From Cymbidium sinense (lineage: Eukaryota; Streptophyta; Magnoliopsida; Asparagales; Orchidaceae), in NCBI GenBank assembly GCA_021442155.1, contig CM038215.1, positions 2,070,976 to 2,134,975 of the forward strand: a stretch of DNA of 64,000 nt, written 5' to 3'. Positions within the stretch are counted from its first letter, which is position 1. Every line of letters starts with the position of its first letter. The notes beneath the pieces are model-generated. The model saw only the letters and a program-made list of their open reading frames with translations, had not been told where the DNA came from and searched no databases. Below are positions 57,363-64,000 of the stretch, piece after piece. A program made the translations under genes and the position numbers.

Positions 57363-58290
57363 TTGCCACCATCCTTCAAGGTCTTTGATGGCATTGGGAA
57401 CCCACGATAACACATTGCACACTTTAGTTATTGCAAAACGGCGCAAGCACTCCTCTTTTTTGGTAGTCTGTTGTATTGCATTTGATTACATCAAACCGCC
57501 TAACGGTTCAAGAAGACTTTCGTTGGAGCACCTCTTCATCAAGAGGTTTGCTGGAGCTCATTAGAGGGTGATTGTAGGCTACCTCATTGTAGAGAAATAG
57601 AAACTCAACGAGCCCCTTGTTGATTATATTCTCAGGTGGTGCAACCTAAGCATGAAATGTGAACCACAGCTATCTGAACAACATGTCATTGAGATTCTTC
57701 TCAAGAATATCCATGACACGGTGGCCTTCATACTTAAGGGCTTTATAATCAAAACATTCAAGAAATTAATCACAAGGCAGCTAGCCTACCAGAGGAAGCC
57801 AAACAGTTGCCCTTTCTTGACCAATCATCTAGGCCCAAGCTGCAGAATGTGTTTGAGAAGAAGCCAGGGACAGTTGTGTCAGTGGACCGAGGAAAGCGCC
57901 TAGAGTTCAAGATGAGAGACTACACCCTTTGCCACCTCCTCTTCCACCACCTTGGCCATCATACCGACCACCACAGCGGCCACAATGACCATTTCCACCA
58001 CCTCAGCAGCCTACCCAGTGGTATTCATATCCATCACCAGGTAGCTACTTTCCACCTACTCTTGTCGATATGAGAGACTTTCAGTTACCAGAGCCTAAGA
58101 GGCTAGAGGAAGTGGGCAAGAGCGATTATCGAAGCTATTTCCCCTACCACCGCATGTTAGGCCATATCTTAGTGGATTGTACCACTTTTAAAGACTAGCT
58201 TGAGCGCAGCTACATGTTGAGAGCCATAGTTATCCCTAAGGAATACTTATTAGAACAACCATCCATTTTTGTTAGAGTAATCCTTGGAGA
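57363..58290 (+). pseudogene. gag: Gypsy gag (truncated, broken)
   Basis: Structural protein of the particle. It starts mid-domain with PPSFKVFDGIGNPR, then a TAA, then HIAHF, the common Tat gag pattern near the start of the capsid domain. The conserved middle follows through shifts (RWCNLSMKC, EILLKNIHDTVAFILKG at about 57640-57740). A knuckle-like C-terminal part reads YHRMLGHILVDC (about 58148-58183) with the first Cys not visible. The N-terminal part and any 5' leader are missing. Open frames at 57652-57903 and 57807-58073 cover parts; the second is mostly out of register. Confidence 0.82.
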
Positions 58291-59560
58291 TACTTGTGAT
58301 TCTCTTAAGACCAAAAAAGGTTAGGATATCTCCCTATCCCGAACCTCTAAGAAGATCATTTCTAAAATCAAGAAGCTTTCCTTGTAGGTGCCTAAAATAA
58401 ATCAAACCTCCAACACTAAGGAAGGTTTGCTAGTTACAAAGGACAACTTAGAGAGGGTGATAGCCCAGCAGTAGCAGTAGCTCACCATACTTTCCCGGGA
58501 TAGTCCAGTAACATAGCCACCATCCGAGTCCAGTAGTCCCTCCATCGTTGTAACTGCCACCTCTTCTACTAGCTCCTCTTCTACTGGTAGGAGCATTGTA
58601 TCTATGGATAAGGGAACTAAATCCCTTACTTTGCTTACTTTACTTAATTTCTATCATTTACCTCCACCCAAAAAAAATTAATGAAGAAAGTTATTTCTAT
58701 TTATATATTGTCTACTTCTGATGCGCTTGATTTTATTCTTATTGAAAGGTCTTCGAGTCTAAATAAAAATAATAGCTTTAGTAGTTTTGATCCTTTCCTT
58801 TCTGATTTAGAGTTGGATTATCCTTCTCTAAATCAATCACATTCACCTCTTGTGATTGACTTGGAGTCAACTAACTCTAAGGATCCTATAGGAGAATTTG
58901 TAGGTATGTCCGATGAGAAGGTAGAACTTTCCACAAGCTCATCATTCCAAGAAGTCACTGAATTCAACTTATGTAGTGGCAACGTTCTACTTCCTAGGGT
59001 ATCTCCTCAGGATAAGGATAACCAAGTCATTAGTTCTAGCGATCAAATAGCCCCTATATAGGATGCCCCACCCATGGATATGCTTGTGGAGGACCAAGCC
59101 AGAGTTGATTACAATGTCCTAGCTCACCTTAGAAAGTTTTCAGCTAAGTTAAGCATATAAGATGCCCTTGTCTTATCCAAAGGGATGAGGGAATCTCTAA
59201 TCAAGGCCTTACTTGATCTAGAGATATGCTTAGCTCAGCTGGTTTTTGATTTAGGTTTGGATTTGGATTTGAATTTGATGTTTGAATTAAACTTGATGTT
59301 TGGTTAGAGAAGGTGAATGTGGATTGGATTTGGGTTGTAGGGTAGGGGGATTATCCTAATTCTTAAGGCATAACCTAATCCTATGCTTAACCCTTCTAAG
59401 TCTCAAGGCTTAGGTTAAGTGTTTACCTAATTGTTAGAAGTATCTTATGACTAAGGAAGTCTTAGTGTCTAGAAGACTCCTAAGTCTAAGATGGGAAGGT
59501 TGAATCTGTACTCCAAAAGTAAGGTCAATAGGCCTTAGGCTCTATAGTGTTGCCCTTGAA
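58291..59560 (+). pseudogene. Gypsy gag-pol linker with a 126-residue open frame
   Basis: A stop-rich stretch follows gag (CAG-to-TAG changes around 58386-58480). An open frame of 126 residues at 58681-59061 starts MKKVISIYIL and is rich in Ser, Asp and Glu, with no domain I recognise. Next, VDYNVLAHLRKFSAKLSI (about 59107-59160) matches a conserved stretch before the protease in Tat elements. From about 59235 to 59300 the sequence becomes a GATTTGGATTTG-like simple repeat and cannot be assigned. No function is claimed for the open frame beyond being part of the element. Confidence 0.55.
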
Positions 59561-59900
59561 GATAGATGATTGGAAGACCAAAGCCATGTTTCACATTATA
59601 AACTTGGATACATCTTTCAATGCTTTGCTTGGGAGACCATGGATACATGAGAACAACATAGTTCCATCCTCTCTACATTAGTGTATGAAGTTTGTGAGAG
59701 GTGGGATCATCTACTATGTCAAAGGAGATCTCAAGCCTTTTACAGTTCACAAGGTCGGCCTATATGAGGATGCGGCTTACTACCTCCCTCAAAATCAGCA
59801 AGTTTATTCTCGTAAACTTGGCCAAAGTTTAAAAATAAAAGAAAAGAAAAAGAAAAAAAAAGGAAAGAGAAAAAAGAAAAGAAAAGAAAAGATGTAGAGA
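59561..59900 (+). pseudogene. Gypsy protease-like region
   Basis: Contains LDTSFNALLGRPWIHENN (about 59605-59655) and IVPSSLH, a TAG, then CMKFVRGG, the C-terminal half of Tat-type aspartic proteases. The catalytic D-S/T-G motif expected upstream is not visible. The frame 59685-59897 continues into a long purine run (about 59829-59893, AAAAGAAAAG repeats) giving a Lys-rich tail of no known meaning. Confidence 0.65.
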
Positions 59901-60317
59901 GGAAATAAAAGGGAGCAGAAATAGACTTGAGGAGGAAGTGGAGCTTGACATTAGATTCCACCCATAGTTCGTTACTCCATTCGAACATATGGGTAGGACG
60001 ACCTGACCTCCACCAGGTAGAGGAAGAGGCCAGTTCAAAGATAGTCCTAGGGGTGGAAATCCTTCTAATTGTTCACCAAATAGAAGATATGTCCTAGCTA
60101 CCAAGAGTACACCTACTAACCATATAGACTTAGAATCTAGTTCATATGATGAGTCTTATATAGTTAGCACAGCAGCCAGCTCTTCTCAGCAGATGTAGAC
60201 TACTTCAAAAGAATATAGAAGAATAAATACAAAAGCTCTCAATCAAGATGGGGATTAGGATTAGGTATAGAGGGTCTAGTCAATGATGATGATTACTTCT
60301 TAATCATCACCAATCAT

Positions 60318-61210
60318 TTGGAATATGATAGGTTCTTTTCAAATCACATTAACTCATATGAGGAGCTGTGCTTAGAAACTTCAGATGATCCAGATAATTT
60401 TGAAGTCAAAGATGCACCGCCAAAGTTTGAGAAAGAGATCAAGTCAACCATTGACGAGTTCAAGGAAATCAACTTAAGAACTAAAGAAGATCCATTAACG
60501 ACATACATCAGTTCTTTGTTGAATGAAATTGAAAGCAGTGACTTAGTTATGCTATTGACTGAGTTTAAGGACTACTTTGCATGGAGTTTTGAAGAGATGC
60601 CTAGATTTTCTCCTAAAGTAGCGATCCATATACTAGCAATAGAGCCTATTGCTAACCCTATCAAGCAAGCTCCTAAACATAAGCGATTAAACATAGAACA
60701 ATAGGTCATTTATGAAGTCATGAAACTGATCGATGTTGGCTTCATCATGAAAGAAAATAACCTACTTAGTTAGCCAATGTCATCCCAATTAAGAAAAAGA
60801 ATGCCTAAATTCACATATGCATCAATTTTAGGGATTTAAATAGGGCATGTACAAAAAATGAATTTCCACTACCAATCCCAGAGCTAATGGTGGACATTGC
60901 CTCATCTCATGTAGTCTTCTCTTTCATGGATGGCTCATCTCGATATAACCAAATAAGGATGGCCCCTGAAGATGAAAGAAACATTGCTTTTAGAACCCCG
61001 ATCAGAATATATTGTTATAATGTCATGCCTTTCAACCTTAAAAATGTTGGTGCTACATACCAACGGGATATAACTTGAATCTTTGATGAACTCATTTAGG
61101 ATCAAGTTGAGTGCTATGTCGATAATCTCATGGTCAAAAGTAGAGAAATGGAAGACCGTCACTTTGACTTGAGAGTAGTTTTTAAATATTTAAGATAATT
61201 TAACCTCAAA
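60318..61210 (+). pseudogene. Gypsy reverse transcriptase (YVDN active site)
   Basis: Copies element RNA into DNA. The upstream linker and RT start are open at 60318-60704 (LLTEFKDYFAWSFEEMPRF, then HILAIEPIANPIKQAPKHKR). The fingers and palm follow with several stops. A second open piece, 60887-61078, reads ELMVDIASSHVVFSFMDGSS and NQIRMAPEDERNIAFRTP. The catalytic box reads ECYVDNLMVK (about 61109-61138), so the second Asp of YVDD has become Asn (AAT). The element cannot be active. The minus-strand frame 60935-61162 is a shadow. Confidence 0.88.
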
Positions 61211-61214
61211 ATGA

Positions 61215-61935
61215 ACCCCCTGAAGTGTGCATTCGGAGTAGCTTCAAGGAAATTCCTAGGGTTTGTTGTCTGGCACCAGGGAATCAAAATCAATCAGGAG
61301 AAGATCAATGTGATATTAGAAATTCTACACCCTCAAAGATTAACTCAACTCAGATCATTCAAAGGGTGGACATATCTATGATGCTTTATATCAAACTTTT
61401 CGGAAAATGGCAGCCATTCTCAACACTTGTCAAAAAGGATGCCAAGTTCAAGTGGGATGACAAGTATGAGCATTCCTTATAATACATCAAGCATTACCTG
61501 ATGACGCTGCTGGTTCTAGTAGCTCCTATCCCGAGCAACCCGCTCATACTTTACACTGTTGTGTTAAATGACTCCCTTGGTGCTTTTTTGGCCCAAACTA
61601 ATGACAAAGGGAAGGAAAATGCACTCTACTACCTTAGTTATCGTCTAATCCCTGCTGAGACTAATTATCCACAAATTGAGAAGCATTACCTAACTTTAAT
61701 CTTTGCATCTAAAAAGCTACAGCACTACATGCTTTCTCATAAGGTGAACTTAATATCTAGTATCAATCCATTATAGTATCTCATGACACGGCCAATGTTA
61801 TCTAGATTGTTGGCACAACAGTCCATGATCTTCTCACAATTTGATAATACCTTCGTACCCCTCCTTGCGGTGAAAGGACAAGGGCTAGCAGATTTCTTAG
61901 CAGCACACGCACTTCATGCTGACTCTCTGCTTAGT
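61215..61935 (+). pseudogene. Gypsy RT connection and RNase H
   Basis: Continues with the thumb/connection (MNPLKCAFGVAS-like, about 61210-61260, then FSTLVKKDAKFKWDDKYEHS at 61420-61480). The RNase H fold follows at 61501-61776: LILYTVVLNDSLGAFLAQTN, then KENALYYLSYRLIPAETNYP and LTLIFASKKLQHYML. A TAG after SINPL is followed by the usual RPMLSRLLAQ and FSQFDNTFVP ending. Two or more frame changes are present. Confidence 0.85.
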
Positions 61936-62640
61936 GATGATATCCCCAATAAACAAATCATGAACTCAGGGAAAGCTAGCATTCACCGTAAGGATATGTA
62001 CTTTGATGGTGTAGCTTCCTCTCAAAGAGGAGAAGAACCATAATCTATTATTCTAAGAAAGGTAGGGGTAGGAATAGTTCTCTTAATCATAGCCTCATAT
62101 TCGACTTCATTGTTGGTGCAAGGATTAGATGAATGATATGAGAATCTCATCACATTACAGTCTGGAGGGTGAAGTTGGCTATTACTCTAAGCATCTAGAA
62201 CATCAACATCTTTGAGGATTCTCAGCTAGTTATCAAAGAAATCATTGGGTCCTATAAGGTTATAAAGCCTAAACTTCATCACTACCACAAGTACAACATG
62301 GAGTTGTTGGACTAAATCCTAGAGGTTACGATTTATAAGATTCCTTAAGGAGAGAACACCGTAGTGTATGCTTTGGCCTAGCTTGCCAAAGAGTTGGCAT
62401 GTCCGAAGGATGATTCCATATCAATAAAGGTCTAAAATACACAAGTCTTATCTCTTATTGATATTTAACTCATCAAAAAGTACTCTCTTAAATGGGAGGT
62501 TTCCATTTCTAAGAAGGATGAGGAGTTAGATTGGAGGCAACCATTCATGGATTATCTAAATAAAGGCAAATTACCTCAAGAGAAGTCCCAAGCCCATCAG
62601 ATGAAGTAGAGAGCACTTTTCTATGCTCTTGTGGATGGTG
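61936..62640 (+). pseudogene. Gypsy second RNase H (Tat type) and linker
   Basis: An additional RNase H-like domain, known from plant Tat elements. It opens with DMYFDGVASSQRGEEP (about 61995-62042), matching the usual first strand around the catalytic Asp, and is then broken by stops. Later pieces ENTVVYALA and LAKELACPKDD (about 62355-62410) fit the end of the domain. The linker to integrase reads DWRQPFMDYLNKGKLPQEK (about 62530-62586). Confidence 0.7.
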
Positions 62641-63775
62641 TTTTGTACCGACAGTCTTTTGATCATATGTGGTTACGTGTTTAGACAAGCATGAAACCCA
62701 TAAGATCGTGACTAAGGTACATTCAGGATTATGTGGAGCCAACCAATCCAGTCTGATAATGAAATCCAAGATCAAAGACTAGGATATTACTGGTCATCGA
62801 TGATCAAGGAATGCATGGATATGGCTAGGCGATGCCACCAATATCAAATACATAGTGTGGTCCTACACAAACCATCCAATATTCTACATCCTATATTGGC
62901 CTCATGGCCATTCGAGTGTTGGGGTACTGACATAGTGGGTCCGATTGATCCTCCTTCTTCCAAGGGTTATCACTTCATCTTAGCTACTATTGACTACTTT
63001 TTTAAATGGGTGAAGTCAACTCTACTTAGAGAGGTCACAGCTCAACATGTGCTCCAATTTTTTAGGAACTATATCGTATATAGGTTCGAAGTGCCTCGAT
63101 GAATTATATCTAATAATGGTACTGCATTCAAGAGCTTAGAGATCAACAACTTTACCCAGAGACATAACATAGATTGGAGATATTCTATCATCAACTACCC
63201 AAAGGAAAATGGCTTAGTAGAAGCCTTCAACAAAAATCTCATCCAAATACTGAAGAAGACACTCGACAATAACAAGTGAGAGCGGTATGAGCAGTTAGTT
63301 TAAGCCTTGTGGGCCTACCGCACCACATATAAAACTACAACTCAGTCTACTCCTTTATTCTTAGTGTATGAGTCCGAAGCTATTCTACCATTAGAAGTCC
63401 AACTTCAATCACTAAGGATAATTATGGGTAACAAGATCACAACAGAGCAGAACATCAAGTTGCGGTTAGAAGAGCTCAAAGGTTTGGAGAAGAGATATAT
63501 GTGGGCATGCCAAAACCTTGAGTTGTATAAAACTAAAATGATTCAAGCTCACAACAAGTTGGTCCATCCTAGAGCTTTTCAAGTAGGAGAGCTTATTTTA
63601 GTTTTAAGGAGACCATTATTGATCGTAAGATGGGAGGCAAGTTTGAACCCACTTGGGAAGGCCATTTTACCATAGTGATGGCCTACCAATGAGGATCTTC
63701 TCAGCTTATTAATCATAAGGGAGAGTGCCCAATGCTTCCAATCAGTGGGCTCTACTTAAGGAAATATTATAAATC
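62641..63775 (+). pseudogene. Gypsy integrase (second catalytic Asp lost)
   Basis: Inserts element cDNA. The zinc-binding part is stop-rich; CHQYQIHS (about 62834) is its visible end. The core shows WGTDIVGPID (first Asp, about 62930), ISNNGTAFKS (about 63108, where the usual DNG is NNG) and ENGLVEAFNKN (Glu, about 63210). A TGA replaces the Arg codon expected just before ISNNGTAF. The C-terminal part is open at 63307-63675 (WAYRTTYKTTTQSTPLFLVY), and the last strand reads ISGLYLRKYYKS (about 63740-63776). Inactive. Confidence 0.87.
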
Positions 63776-64000
63776 ATGTTTGAAAATAATTATCATCAAT
63801 GAAAATTCCATTTTGAATTCAATCTCTTCCATGTTAAAAGTATTCTTATTTACGAATCTGCCATAATGTGTTTAGGGTAGGTTCAAGGAACCCGAGCGGC
63901 ATCCTATCCCTCATCGACATAACACAAACACAAACTACACACAAACATACAGAACAAACACATATCTTTTATCTCGGGCTACTCTAAGTTGAGATAATGC
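63776..64000 (+). other. Sequence after gypsy integrase
   Basis: No coding sequence, LTR end or polypurine tract that I can identify with confidence. Probably the untranslated region before a 3' LTR outside the window. Confidence 0.5.

Larger units (their letters stand above)
57363..64000 (+). mobile_element. Ty3/gypsy retrotransposon, Tat-like, internal part
   Basis: At least 6.6 kb of gypsy sequence in the order gag, protease, RT, RNase H, second RNase H, integrase. RT and RNase H before integrase marks Ty3/gypsy, and the extra RNase H before integrase marks the plant Tat group. No LTR is seen: the left end is cut inside gag, and the right LTR, if any, lies beyond the window. Stops are frequent, many of the CAG to TAG or CGA to TGA type, and two catalytic Asp have become Asn, all consistent with loss of methylated cytosines. 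Confidence 0.9.

Noticed and set aside
59740..60104. Two minus-strand frames across the purine tract
   Set aside because: They are poly-Phe/Ser readings of the tract on the strand opposite to gypsy pol.

Overview
The window is plant nuclear DNA, very AT-rich, with no intact host gene that I can support. The plant assignment rests on three things: long arrays of Arabidopsis-type telomere repeat (TTTAGGG) and its decayed forms on the + strand; plant-type retroelements (a Sirevirus-like Ty1/copia, a Tat-like Ty3/gypsy, and an L1-type LINE whose ORF1 has the plant DUF4283 plus zinc-knuckle layout); and repeated fragments of a plant glycine-rich RNA-binding protein (GR-RBP). I cannot name the species.

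About 1-57,360 is a large interstitial or subtelomeric satellite. It looks like low-complexity T/A/G sequence (the + strand is almost free of C over long stretches), but it has a repeated internal order. A typical unit reads: TTTAGGG array; a poly-T run; a 5'-truncated GR-RBP retrocopy lying on the minus strand; a second TTTAGGG array; a short non-telomeric tag close to AAATTAAGTAAACCGGTAGG; and a T-rich module of roughly 0.8 kb whose word order recurs from copy to copy. I count 11 GR-RBP retrocopies, all on the minus strand and most sharing one 5' breakpoint, and about 21 tags. The clearest neighbouring units are spaced about 2.0-2.2 kb. Two blocks (about 20.6-22.5 kb and 27.2-31.5 kb) are instead mainly TTTAGG/TTTAG/TTTA repeat with no retrocopies.

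Mobile elements interrupt the satellite. A complete but decayed Sirevirus-like copia element (2,695-11,849) has 2.1-kb LTRs, a perfect 5-bp target duplication TAGGT, and the satellite unit resumes on its far side. One nearly full-length LINE (about 42,789-49,983, minus) and two 3'-UTR-only relatives (about 1,172-2,170 and 19,026-20,570, minus) lie in the arrays in the same orientation as the retrocopies. From about 57,363 to the right edge lies a Tat-like gypsy element in the order gag, PR, RT, RNase H, second RNase H, integrase. It is cut abruptly inside gag, so this point may be the edge of the satellite.

Every element coding region is broken by stops or frameshifts, or has lost catalytic residues. 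The common polarity of the retrocopies and LINE pieces (G-rich strand running directly into the antisense cDNA) is what priming of reverse transcription from a TTTAGGG 3' end would leave, and the shared far junction looks like telomere repeat added to the cDNA end. That is inference. Short indels throughout could also be assembly error.
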